Of a DNA stretch of 64,000 nucleotides, positions 1-7,805 are shown in pieces; within the stretch, counting starts at the first letter, position 1; each line of letters opens with the position of its first letter. The notes under the pieces are model-generated. The model had not been told where the DNA came from. It did no database searches and saw nothing but the letters and a program-made list of their open reading frames with translations. A program made the position numbers and the translations under genes. Origin of the DNA: UBA1847 sp942492205 (GTDB lineage Bacteria > Pseudomonadota > Gammaproteobacteria > Steroidobacterales > Woeseiaceae); the NCBI GenBank assembly GCA_942492205.1, contig CALODT010000001.1, positions 1,488,001 through 1,552,000 on the forward strand. The letters are read 5' to 3'.

Positions 1-1111
1 GGGCGGTCTTGTCGAGCTGGCCAACGGTCGTCCCGTGAGCGCACTTCACATCCTCTGCGTAAATCTCCAGTTCTGGTTTTGCGTCGATTTCGGCTTTCTC
101 GGACATGAGCAGGTTGTGGTTCGCCTGTTTCGCATCGGTGCCGTCCGCACCTTTGTGCACGATTGCCTTGCCGTTCCATACGCAGCGGCACTTGCCGTTC
201 AGGATGCCGCGATACTCCTGCGACGATACTGCCGGGCCAACGCGATGATCGACACGCGTGTGATTGTCGATATGCTGTCCGTCGCCGGCGAGGTACAGGC
301 CATCAAAGGAAACATCGGCGCCCGGACTACTGAGATCAATATCAATATCGTTGCGAATGAGCCCGCCGCCCAGGTCGTAGCCCGCCATGCGCAGCACCGA
401 GTCGCGGCCCGGTGTTATGGACGTGCGGCTTGTCTGTACGTGGTGCAGGGCACGATTCTGGATACGGACATGGTTGACCGACGCGTTGTCCCCGATGCGC
501 ATGGCCAGTACCGAGTTTGCATAGTGGTCGCTGTCGCCGTGTGAACTGTGGTGTTCGATGAACTCTGCCTTGGCACCGGGCGCAACGTCGATTTCGATAT
601 AGCTCTGCGAGACGGCCGCATCCGAATCCGCACGATCGATAATGAGTAAACCAACAGGCTTGTCGAGCGGACCGGAAACATGAACTCGCAGACCATCCTG
701 GAGTAGTGCAGCGTTCAGGTCGGCGAGCGGGTGTGACAGTGCAAGAGCCGAGGGTGACTCGCTGATGCGAGAGACAGTGATGCCGGCGCTGCTAGCGCCA
801 GCCAGCGTCTGCTCATCGATATGACCGTCTGCGATCACCAGCCAGGTCGCTTCCATAGAAGCAGTAATCGCCCCGACGGCATCGGCTTTGGCGGCGCCGG
901 TCTGGCGGTGACCGCCAGCGCTCAGCCATCGATTGCTAATGTCGACCAGCGGTGTCAGGTCCGTGTACTTCCAATCTTCGTCGCGCAGCGTTGGCAGTCC
1001 GCGCCTGCCCAGTTGCGTGAGCGCTTGCTCGCGAACCGCGGCGAGACCGTTGTCCGGCAGTTGCCGCACGAACCGGCTCAGCTCATCGTAGTTGAGCGAG
1101 GGTCCCTTCAT
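1..1111 (-). CDS. sufD: SufD, Fe-S cluster scaffold subunit (3' end off the window)
   Basis: The frame opens with ATG at 1111, overlapping the sufC stop (ATGA), and stays open to the left edge, about 370 codons, so the C-terminus is missing. Near residues 40-50 it reads LPTLRDEDWKYTDLTPL, the N-terminal signature of SufD proteins. SufD forms the SufBC2D scaffold with SufB and SufC, where Fe-S clusters are assembled in the cytosol. Overlap with sufC implies translational coupling. The family assignment rests on this motif plus gene order; the catalytic C-terminal histidine region is outside the window. Confidence 0.93.
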   Translation of the reverse strand, partial: MKGPSLNYDELSRFVRQLPDNGLAAVREQALTQLGRRGLPTLRDEDWKYTDLTPLVDISNRWLSAGGHRQTGAAKADAVGAITASMEATWLVIADGHIDEQTLAGASSAGITVSRISESPSALALSHPLADLNAALLQDGLRVHVSGPLDKPVGLLIIDRADSDAAVSQSYIEIDVAPGAKAEFIEHHSSHGDSDHYANSVLAMRIGDNASVNHVRIQNRALHHVQTSRTSITPGRDSVLRMAGYDLGGGLIRNDIDIDLSSPGADVSFDGLYLAGDGQHIDNHTRVDHRVGPAVSSQEYRGILNGKCRCVWNGKAIVHKGADGTDAKQANHNLLMSEKAEIDAKPELEIYAEDVKCAHGTTVGQLDKTA

Positions 1112-1860
1112 GCGGTTGCCGCCTCTCGAACCCAGTCGTAACCGCGCTCCTCGAGCTCCAGCGCCAATGACTTGTCGCCCGAGCGAACAATCTGTCCTTG
1201 CGACAGTACATGCACGAAATCCGGCTTGATGTAGTCAAGCAACCGCTGGTAATGCGTGACCAGGATGATGGCGCGCTCCGGGCTTCTGAGCGCGTTCACA
1301 CCCGCAGCGACGGCTTTGAGCGCGTCGATATCGAGGCCGGAGTCCGTTTCGTCGAGAATAGCCAGGCTCGGTTCCAGCATGGCCATCTGCAGGATCTCGT
1401 TACGTTTTTTTTCGCCGCCCGAGAATCCCTCGTTGACGCCGCGATTCAGGAACTTCGGGTCCATACCCAGCATCGCCATTTTTTCGCGCGCAAGTTTCAG
1501 GAATTCAAATGCATCGACCTCGTCGAGGCCCTGGTGCTTGCGTTTGGCGTTGACCGCCGCTTTCAGCAGGTAGGCATTGTTGACGCCGGGGATTTCTACC
1601 GGGTACTGAAAACCCAGAAATATGCCTTCGCGGGCACGTTCCTCGGGCGCCATCTCGAGCAGATCGACGCCCTTGAAGGTAACCGACCCCGCGGTGACCT
1701 CATAGTCATCATGTCCGGCGATAACCTGCGCCAGCGTGCTTTTTCCGGATCCATTCGGGCCCATGATGGCGTGAACTTCACCCTCGTTAACCGACAGTGA
1801 GAGTCCGTGCAAAATTTCGGCGTCGCCTATGCGGCTTTCCAGGTTCTTGATTTCCAGCAT
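1108..1860 (-). CDS. sufC: SufC, ATPase of the Fe-S cluster scaffold
   Basis: A 250-residue soluble ABC ATPase. Walker A GPNGSGKST lies at 34-42, the signature FSGGE at 146-150, Walker B LAILDE at 166-171 and the switch histidine at 203. The FSGGEKKRNEILQ and ETDSGLD stretches are typical of SufC rather than of a membrane transporter ATPase. It energises remodelling of the SufB-SufD scaffold. It starts 9 bases after sufB and overlaps sufD, so the three are co-transcribed. Length is normal for the family. Confidence 0.98.
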   Translation of the reverse strand: MLEIKNLESRIGDAEILHGLSLSVNEGEVHAIMGPNGSGKSTLAQVIAGHDDYEVTAGSVTFKGVDLLEMAPEERAREGIFLGFQYPVEIPGVNNAYLLKAAVNAKRKHQGLDEVDAFEFLKLAREKMAMLGMDPKFLNRGVNEGFSGGEKKRNEILQMAMLEPSLAILDETDSGLDIDALKAVAAGVNALRSPERAIILVTHYQRLLDYIKPDFVHVLSQGQIVRSGDKSLALELEERGYDWVREAATA

Positions 1861-1869
1861 GTCTTTTCC

Positions 1870-3318
1870 TTAGCCAACCGCGCCTTCGAGGCTGACGTTG
1901 AGTAGTGCCTGTGCTTCAACGGCAAATTCCATGGGTAGTTCCTTGAACACTTCCTTGCAGAAACCGTTGACGATCATGTTGACGGCATCTTCTTCAGAGA
2001 TGCCGCGCTGCCGACAGTAAAAAAGCTGATCAGCCGAGATCTTCGACGTTGTCGCTTCGTGCTCGACGCGCGCTGTCGGGTTCTTGATTTCCATGTAAGG
2101 GAACGTGTGGGCGCCGCACTGCTTGCCAATCAGCAGCGAGTCGCACTGTGTGTGGTTCCTGGCGCCATGCGCTTGCGGCATGATGCGTACCAGCCCGCGA
2201 TAAGCGTTTTCGGCCTTGCCGGCGGAGATGCCCTTGGAGACGATTGTGCTGCTGGTGTTGCGTCCGATGTGAATCATCTTCGTACCGGTGTCGGCCTGCT
2301 GCATGTTATTGGCGACCGCCACCGAGTAGAATTCTCCAACGGAGTTGTCCCCACGCAGCAGGCAGCTCGGGTATTTCCAGGTTATGGCCGAGCCGGTCTC
2401 CACCTGCGTCCAGGAGATCTTGGAATTTGCGCCACGGCAATCGCCGCGCTTGGTTACGAAGTTGTAGATACCACCGACGCCATCCTCGTCGCCCGGGTAC
2501 CAGTTTTGCACCGTCGAATACTTGATCTCCGCGTCCTTCAGCGCGACCAGTTCTACAACGGCAGCGTGCAGCTGGTTTTCGTCACGCATCGGCGCGGTAC
2601 AGCCTTCCAGGTAGCTGACGTGACTGCCTTCGTCGGCAATGATCAGGGTGCGTTCGAACTGGCCGGTATTGGCCGCGTTGATGCGAAAGTAGGTCGATAG
2701 TTCCATGGGGCAGCGCACGCCCTTGGGGATATAGACGAAGGAGCCGTCGCTGAATACCGCTGAGTTGAGTGCGGCGAAGAAATTGTCACGGCGGGGTACG
2801 ACGCTGCCGAGGTATTTCTGGACGAGCTCGGGGTGATCCTGAACGGCTTCCGAGAACGAACAGAAGATAACGCCGGCCTCGGACAACTTGTGCTTGAACG
2901 TTGTCGCGACCGACACGCTGTCGAAGACCGCGTCCACGGCTACGCCGGCGAGGCGCGCCCGCTCATGCAGCGGGATACCGAGCTTGTCGTAGGTTTCGAG
3001 CAGCTTTGGGTCGACTTCGTCGAGGCTCTTCGGTCGGTCCTCGTCTGACTTCGGCGCAGAGAAGTAGGAAATCGCGTTGTAGTCGATCTTCGGGTAATGC
3101 ACGTGCGCCCATTCCGGCTCACGCATCTCGAGCCATTGCCGATAGGCCTGCAGGCGCCACTCGAGCATGAAGGCCGGCTCTTTCTTGCGCGCCGAGATCG
3201 CCCGTACGACATCTTCGTCCAGGCCCGGGGGCAGGCTGTCAGTTTCGATATCCGTTATGAAACCGTGCTCGTAACGGCGATTGACCAGTTCTTCAAGGTT
3301 GTCAGGATCGGTAGCCAT
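1870..3318 (-). CDS. sufB: SufB, Fe-S cluster scaffold subunit
   Basis: A 482-residue protein from ATG at 3318 (MATDPDNLEELVNRRYEHG). The open frame extends 14 codons upstream, but that would overlap the regulator gene, so the internal ATG is preferred. The conserved C-terminal block NHTQCDSLLIGKQCGAHTFP, followed by ARVEHEATTSKIS, contains the cysteine and glutamate used for cluster assembly in SufB. The gene lies 4 bases downstream of the Rrf2 regulator. No isc genes are seen here, so SUF may be the main Fe-S pathway; that is inference. Confidence 0.97.
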   Translation of the reverse strand: MATDPDNLEELVNRRYEHGFITDIETDSLPPGLDEDVVRAISARKKEPAFMLEWRLQAYRQWLEMREPEWAHVHYPKIDYNAISYFSAPKSDEDRPKSLDEVDPKLLETYDKLGIPLHERARLAGVAVDAVFDSVSVATTFKHKLSEAGVIFCSFSEAVQDHPELVQKYLGSVVPRRDNFFAALNSAVFSDGSFVYIPKGVRCPMELSTYFRINAANTGQFERTLIIADEGSHVSYLEGCTAPMRDENQLHAAVVELVALKDAEIKYSTVQNWYPGDEDGVGGIYNFVTKRGDCRGANSKISWTQVETGSAITWKYPSCLLRGDNSVGEFYSVAVANNMQQADTGTKMIHIGRNTSSTIVSKGISAGKAENAYRGLVRIMPQAHGARNHTQCDSLLIGKQCGAHTFPYMEIKNPTARVEHEATTSKISADQLFYCRQRGISEEDAVNMIVNGFCKEVFKELPMEFAVEAQALLNVSLEGAVG

Positions 3319-3322
3319 AAAT

Positions 3323-3784
3323 TCAGTTCTTGGTTTCCACGTGGATGGACATGCCTGCAAACCGCATGCTCGGTACCGGGCTGTTGGTGCGTAGCAGGTC
3401 GCTCAGGCTCACGTCGTCCAGCGCGCGCCGGATGGCGATGTTGATACGCTGCCAGGCGCCACCGACGCTGCACACGCCTTCGTGTTCACACAGGCTGTCT
3501 GACGAGCTGCACTCCGTAATCGATACAGGCCCTTCGAGCGCGTCGATCACATCCGCCGCGCTGATATCCCTGGGGTCGCGTGCCAGCTCGTAGCCGCCAT
3601 TGGCACCCCTGGTCGACGTCACCAGACCGGCTTTCGCCATCGACTTCAGCAGTTTGCTGACCGTCGGCAGAGCGACGCCTGTCGTTGCAGCGACATCCGC
3701 GGCGCTGCAGACGTTTGGCTGGTTGGACGCCAAATGGGCCAGTATGACGGTGCCGTAGTCGGTCAATTTGCTGATTCTGAGCAT
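3323..3784 (-). CDS. Rrf2-family SUF regulator (SufR/IscR-like)
   Basis: A 153-residue winged-helix regulator starting at ATG 3784 (MLRISKLTDYGTVILAHLA, the canonical start of SUF-linked Rrf2 proteins). The longer open frame to 3841 would run across the operator and is rejected. Three cysteines at 92, 99 and 105 (CX6CX5C) match the [2Fe-2S] ligand region of IscR, which has CX5CX5C. First gene of the suf operon, so it likely represses its own operon when loaded with cluster. Cluster binding and autoregulation are inferred from family and position. Confidence 0.92.
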   Translation of the reverse strand: MLRISKLTDYGTVILAHLASNQPNVCSAADVAATTGVALPTVSKLLKSMAKAGLVTSTRGANGGYELARDPRDISAADVIDALEGPVSITECSSSDSLCEHEGVCSVGGAWQRINIAIRRALDDVSLSDLLRTNSPVPSMRFAGMSIHVETKN

Positions 3785-3811
3785 CACACGCTCCGCTCGG
3801 GTTCCAATAAT

Positions 3812-3826
3812 GGACCATTTTAGTCC
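3812..3826. promoter_or_regulatory. Putative Rrf2/IscR-type operator for the suf operon
   Basis: GGACCATTTTAGTCC is an imperfect palindrome with GGAC/GTCC arms, flanked by AT-rich bases, 28 bases upstream of the regulator's ATG. On the minus strand it reads GGACTAAAATGGTCC, resembling the GACTA-N-TAGTC core of IscR type 1 sites. Its place directly before the suf regulator fits autoregulation. No footprint evidence; inferred from symmetry and context. Confidence 0.5.
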
Positions 3827-3885
3827 TATTTGGTTTCCCAAGCCATAGCCGGGAGCGATTTGGCGGCATCGATGCGCCGGTTTCT

Positions 3886-3894
3886 TGGTATGCT
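3886..3894 (+). promoter_or_regulatory. Extended -10 promoter for mlaFEDCB
   Basis: TGGTATGCT is a TGn-TATGCT extended -10 element. Transcription would start near 3900, so the mlaF start codon must lie downstream. This supports the TTG at 3951 over the earlier in-frame TTG at 3885, which falls inside the promoter. No good -35 is visible, as is common for extended -10 promoters. Confidence 0.5.
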
Positions 3895-3950
3895 ACGGCC
3901 TCGCCGCGCTCCGAATAACAAGCAACACTTACAGCAAGCACTCAAAATCC

Positions 3951-4766
3951 TTGGCCGATCTATCTGAAAATGTAATCGAGATTCATGACCTCAAATACTC
4001 GCGTGGTCCGCGGGTCATATTCGAGGGCATGAATCTTGCGATCAAGCGCGGCGAAATAACTGCGCTGATGGGCCCCAGCGGTACCGGCAAGACCACGTTG
4101 CTGCGCCTGATCACCCGCCAGTTGATTCCTCAGCACGGGGCGATCTACATCGATGGCGTCGACATCTCGACCCTGAATATTTCCCAGCTGTACCAGTTGC
4201 GGCAGCGCTTCGGCATGTTGTTTCAGAATGGCGCACTGCTGACGGATCTCAGCGTTTTCGAAAATGTCGCGTTTCCGCTGCGTGAACACACGAAACTGAC
4301 CAATCGGCTGATTCGGCACGTGGTCCTGACCAAGCTGCATGCTGTCGGCCTGCGCGGGGCGGCCGACATGATGCCGTCTCAACTGTCTGGCGGCATGGCA
4401 CGCCGCGTGGCACTGGCGCGTGCCATGGTCATGGACCCTGAGATCCTGATCTACGACGAACCGTTCGTCGGCCTCGACCCGATATCAATGGGCGTCATTG
4501 TGCGGCTGGTACGCCGCATGAACGATGCGCTGGGTATTACCAGCATCATCGTGAGCCATGACGTCGCAGAGATTGCCACGGTCGCGGACTGCAGTTTTCT
4601 GATTTCCGATGGCAAGGTAGCGGCTTCCGGGAGTCCGGAAGAGCTGCGCGATGCGCAGTCCGATCTCGTACGCCAGTTCATGCACGGCATGGCCGATGGC
4701 CCCGTTGCGTTTCACTTTGATGCTCCCGGCTATGAGGAGCAATTGCTCGGGCGAGACAGCGAGTGA
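3951..4766 (+). CDS. mlaF: MlaF, ATPase of the phospholipid ABC transporter
   Basis: A cytoplasmic ABC ATPase of about 271 residues when started at TTG 3951. Walker A GPSGTGKTT is at 41-49, followed by the signature LSGGMARR and Walker B ILIYDEPFVGLDP. The wording FVGLDPISMGVI and HDVAE is typical of MlaF. It powers phospholipid transfer between the inner and outer membrane with MlaE, MlaD and MlaB. No ATG is available in frame; an alternative TTG at 3885 overlaps the promoter. First gene of the mlaFEDCB operon. Confidence 0.95.
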   Translation: MADLSENVIEIHDLKYSRGPRVIFEGMNLAIKRGEITALMGPSGTGKTTLLRLITRQLIPQHGAIYIDGVDISTLNISQLYQLRQRFGMLFQNGALLTDLSVFENVAFPLREHTKLTNRLIRHVVLTKLHAVGLRGAADMMPSQLSGGMARRVALARAMVMDPEILIYDEPFVGLDPISMGVIVRLVRRMNDALGITSIIVSHDVAEIATVADCSFLISDGKVAASGSPEELRDAQSDLVRQFMHGMADGPVAFHFDAPGYEEQLLGRDSE

Positions 4767-5536
4767 AAAGGCTTCTGCTGGACATTTATTACACCAGCGT
4801 TGAGTTCGTGCGCACCTTTGGTGCGTTCCAGCTGTTCTTCCTGCGCTTGCTGCGGCATTCGCCGCAAATGCTGTTCGGGCGCTTCGACCTGATTGTCGCC
4901 CAGGTTTTCAACTCCGGCGCCTTATCGCTCGTCATCATCATGGTCAGCGGCCTGTTCGTTGGCGGGGTTCTGGGCCTGCAGGGCTATTCGAATCTCTCCC
5001 GCTTCAATGCCGAGGACGCGGTTGGCGTATTTGCCGCGATGAGCCTCATCAAGGAGCTCGGTCCTGTCATAACGGCACTGCTGTTCGCTGGCCGTGCCGG
5101 CACAGCACTCGCATCGGAAATCGGGCTGATGAAGGCCACTGATCAGCTCTCGGCGATGGAAATGATGGCGGTAAACCCGGTGCAGCGCGTGCTGGTGCCA
5201 AGGTTCCTCGGCGGCGTCATTGCAATGCCGCTACTCACCGCGATATTCAGCATGGTTGGCCTGCTTGGCACGCACCTGGTTGCGGTCGAGCTTCTGTCTG
5301 TGGACGTCGGCGCGTTCTGGCAGCAGATGCAGATTACGGTCGACAGCAAGGACATCAACGAGGGTATCTTCAAGAGTCTCGTGTTCGGAATTGCGGCTAG
5401 CCTGATAGCGGTTTGGGAAGGCTATAATGCCCTTCCTACTGCAGAAGGGGTCGGCAGGGCGACGACACGTACGGTGGTTATCACAGCTATCGCTGTGCTG
5501 GTGTTCGATTTCATGATTACCGCATTGATGCTTTGA
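4763..5536 (+). CDS. mlaE: MlaE, permease of the phospholipid ABC transporter
   Basis: A 257-residue integral membrane protein starting at a GTG that overlaps the mlaF stop (GTGA). It carries the MlaE/YrbE signatures GLFVGGVLGLQGY, LIKELGPVITALLFAGRAGTALASEIG and MKATDQLSAMEMMAVNP, with several hydrophobic segments. It forms the inner-membrane channel core with MlaF and holds the MlaD hexamer. Length is normal. The overlap indicates translational coupling. Confidence 0.97.
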   Translation: MKRLLLDIYYTSVEFVRTFGAFQLFFLRLLRHSPQMLFGRFDLIVAQVFNSGALSLVIIMVSGLFVGGVLGLQGYSNLSRFNAEDAVGVFAAMSLIKELGPVITALLFAGRAGTALASEIGLMKATDQLSAMEMMAVNPVQRVLVPRFLGGVIAMPLLTAIFSMVGLLGTHLVAVELLSVDVGAFWQQMQITVDSKDINEGIFKSLVFGIAASLIAVWEGYNALPTAEGVGRATTRTVVITAIAVLVFDFMITALML

Positions 5537-5545
5537 GGTAAGAAG

Positions 5546-6013
5546 ATGCAACAAACACGTTCAGTTGAAGTTGGCACAGGCCTGTTTGTCCTGTTGGGAA
5601 TGGGGGCGCTGTTCTTCCTGACAACGCAAACGACAGGTGGCGATGACTTCACGGCCGAGGAAACCTATACGGTAGAGGCACGTTTCGAGAATATCGGCAG
5701 CCTGCGTAATCGTGCGCCAGTGGCGATGTCGGGCGTTACGATTGGCCGTGTCACGGATGTGCGTTTCGATCCGATCACGCTCGAGGCCGTCGTGAAATTC
5801 GTGATCGACGCACGCTTCGACCAGATTCCCGACGATTCCGATGCGAGCATCCTGACGTCCGGCATCCTGGGCAGCCAGTATATCGGGCTGCAGGCTGGTG
5901 GCTCCGACACGTATTTCGAGGATGGCAGCGAAGTCCTGTTCACGCAGTCGGCGATCGTTCTGGAGAACTTGATCGGCAAGTTCCTGGTGAATGCGGGTTC
6001 GAAAGATGAGTGA
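5546..6013 (+). CDS. mlaD: MlaD, MCE-domain phospholipid carrier subunit
   Basis: A 155-residue protein with one N-terminal membrane helix (about residues 7-26) and an MCE domain (about 38-118: YTVEARFENIGSLRNRAPVAMSGV, then SGILGSQYIGLQAGGSD). MlaD forms a hexameric ring in the periplasm that passes phospholipid between MlaFEB and MlaC. It starts 9 bases after mlaE, with GAGGTAAG as ribosome-binding site. C-terminal helical segment is present; length is slightly short but normal. Confidence 0.96.
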   Translation: MQQTRSVEVGTGLFVLLGMGALFFLTTQTTGGDDFTAEETYTVEARFENIGSLRNRAPVAMSGVTIGRVTDVRFDPITLEAVVKFVIDARFDQIPDDSDASILTSGILGSQYIGLQAGGSDTYFEDGSEVLFTQSAIVLENLIGKFLVNAGSKDE

Positions 6014-6704
6014 AACCAACTTCAGCGGCGCCATCAGGCCTGCCGTGATCAAGGTGATTGCCGTCCTCATGGCGGTAGGGCTGTCTGCCGGCGGTACGCT
6101 GGCGGCGACCGACGCACCGAATGCCGTCATTGAGAGTGCCGTCGTGCAGCTGACCGAGATGCTCGACGGTCGCAAGGATGAGCTGGCAGCCGACAGAAAG
6201 GCGCTCTACAAACTGATCGACAAGATTCTCCTGCCCCGCTTTGACCGCAAGTTCGCGGCGCAGGTTGTGCTGGCGAAACACTGGCGAACCGCCAGTGCCG
6301 AGCAGCGGGAGCGTTTTATCGAGGCTTACTACCAGGCGCTGGTTCGCAAGTATGCTGACGGCGTCCTGGAATTCGATTCCGACAGGATTACTGTCCTGCC
6401 GTACCGGGGCGATGAGTCGAAACCGCGCTCCCGGGTTCGTAGTACCGTCGCGCTGGATGATGGCAGCAAGGTTGCCGTCGACTACGAATTGGTGAAGCGC
6501 GACAGCGGCTGGCTCGTCTTCAATGTCGTCATCGAGGGTGTTTCCTATGTGCGCAATTTTCGCGCCGAACTTGATGCGGAGATTCGCAGCAGCAGCCTCG
6601 ATGAGGTGATCGAGCGGCTCGAGCGCGAGGCCGATATTGGCCAGGCGGCGGCCGCTGCAGATGAGGCAGACGCTGGCGAAGCCGCCGTTACTGCGGATGA
6701 GTAG
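6006..6704 (+). CDS. mlaC: MlaC, periplasmic phospholipid-binding protein
   Basis: A 232-residue exported protein from ATG 6006 (MSETNFSGAIRPAVIKV), overlapping the mlaD stop; another in-frame ATG exists at 5991. A hydrophobic signal segment at about residues 12-33 precedes the MlaC/Ttg2D fold with the block LPRFDRKFAAQVVLAKHWRTASAEQRERFIEAYY. It ferries lipid between MlaD and outer-membrane MlaA. The last 30 residues are an Ala/Glu/Asp-rich tail that may be disordered and is not part of the core fold. Confidence 0.94.
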   Translation: MSETNFSGAIRPAVIKVIAVLMAVGLSAGGTLAATDAPNAVIESAVVQLTEMLDGRKDELAADRKALYKLIDKILLPRFDRKFAAQVVLAKHWRTASAEQRERFIEAYYQALVRKYADGVLEFDSDRITVLPYRGDESKPRSRVRSTVALDDGSKVAVDYELVKRDSGWLVFNVVIEGVSYVRNFRAELDAEIRSSSLDEVIERLEREADIGQAAAAADEADAGEAAVTADE

Positions 6705-7035
6705 CTATACGCTCGAGGATCTTGGTGAGGGTCGATTCGCGCTGAGTGGCGAAATGACCTTCGACACGGCAGAACGCATCCTCAAGGAGAGCGAGGAACC
6801 GTTCGAGGCGCATACGCAGCTTGAGATCGACCTGTCGGGCGTGACGGATAGCGACTCCGCGGGTCTGGCGCTGCTGCTGGAGTGGGTGACCTGGGCCAAC
6901 CACACCGTGAGAGAGATTCGCTTCGAGGGCATGCCGGACCGCGTGCTTGCGATAGCAAGAACCACTGAGGTTGAAAAGCTGCTGTCGCGCGGCGAACGCT
7001 GGGCGGGCTTCATCGAGGCGCCGGACGCACCCTAG
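6697..7035 (+). CDS. mlaB: MlaB, STAS-domain subunit
   Basis: A 112-residue STAS protein from ATG 6697, overlapping the mlaC stop (ATGAGTAG). The stretch LEIDLSGVTDSDSAGLALLLEWVTWA is the MlaB/STAS signature with the helix-capping serines. MlaB binds MlaF and is needed for its ATPase activity. It closes the mlaFEDCB operon, which converges with mlaA from the other strand 19 bases further on. The longer frame upstream lies wholly inside mlaC and is rejected. Confidence 0.93.
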   Translation: MSSYTLEDLGEGRFALSGEMTFDTAERILKESEEPFEAHTQLEIDLSGVTDSDSAGLALLLEWVTWANHTVREIRFEGMPDRVLAIARTTEVEKLLSRGERWAGFIEAPDAP

Positions 7036-7054
7036 AACGCCCTGGAAGCCTCGC

Positions 7055-7804
7055 TTACATTTCTTCGTCGTCGAAGAACTCGTCGAAGAAGTCGTCGTCC
7101 TCGGGCGGCTCGCCGTCGTAAACCTCGTACTCGCGATTCTGCAGGTAGGACTCGCGCAGCGTAATGTAAGGGTCCTTTGAATCCTCCAGCATCTCTTCGA
7201 GCGTCAGCAGCCGGGCGCGAAGGTCGATAATACGCAGAACCTGCAGCTTGTCGCGCACGGAGGTGTTGTCGTAGCTGTATAGCAGGTAGGAGACGGCGAA
7301 CGGTCGCAGAATCGCATCTCGCATTGTGTGAGGCCCGAGGAACGGGAGCACGACGTATGGGCCCGCCGGCACACCCCAGACTGCCGCTGTCTGCCCGATG
7401 TCCTCCGAACGCACTACCAGTCCACCCGCCGTTGCAACGTCAATAAGGCCGCCGATCCCGACCGTGCTGTTGAAGGCGAACCGGGCGAGCTCGGTGAAGC
7501 CGCCGCTGGGTTTTCCTTGCAGGAAATGGAAGAGTGCCGACTGCGGCGTCATGAGGTTGTTGAAAAAGTTCCTGACGCCGGTCCGAGCCGGGCTCGGTAC
7601 TATCGCTTCGTAGCCTTTTGCGACCGGTTTGAGCGTTACCTTGTCAAAAGCCGTGTTGAAGCCGTGGATCGTGCGATTCAGTGGCTCCCAGGGGTCGGAT
7701 TCCGTGCGTTGTTCGGCAGGCACGCTGGCACAGCCGCTCATGCCCACCAGCACAATCGCAGCGATCAGCGGGCCGGAGCAATTGATGGTACGCGGGCAAA
7801 ACAT
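7055..7804 (-). CDS. mlaA: MlaA (VacJ), outer-membrane phospholipid-removal lipoprotein
   Basis: About 249 residues from ATG 7804; another ATG at 7816 overlaps the stop of the upstream protease gene. A lipobox LVGMSGC places the lipidated Cys near residue 25. The family blocks SDPWEPLNRTIHGFNTAFDKVTLKPVAKGYE and GKPSGGFTELARFAFNSTVGIGG follow. MlaA sits with porins in the outer membrane and removes surface phospholipid for MlaC. The C-terminus is strongly acidic (EDDDFFDEFFDDEEM). It is convergent with, not part of, the mlaFEDCB operon but clearly its functional partner. Confidence 0.95.
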   Translation of the reverse strand: MFCPRTINCSGPLIAAIVLVGMSGCASVPAEQRTESDPWEPLNRTIHGFNTAFDKVTLKPVAKGYEAIVPSPARTGVRNFFNNLMTPQSALFHFLQGKPSGGFTELARFAFNSTVGIGGLIDVATAGGLVVRSEDIGQTAAVWGVPAGPYVVLPFLGPHTMRDAILRPFAVSYLLYSYDNTSVRDKLQVLRIIDLRARLLTLEEMLEDSKDPYITLRESYLQNREYEVYDGEPPEDDDFFDEFFDDEEM

Positions 7805-7805
7805 G

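Noticed and set aside
35..544. A plus-strand open frame of 169 residues at the left edge
   Set aside because: It is opposite the sufD frame, which is identified by its conserved N-terminus and overlap with sufC.
3885..3950. Upstream extension of mlaF from TTG 3885
   Set aside because: The segment contains an extended -10 promoter and does not match the MlaF N-terminus.
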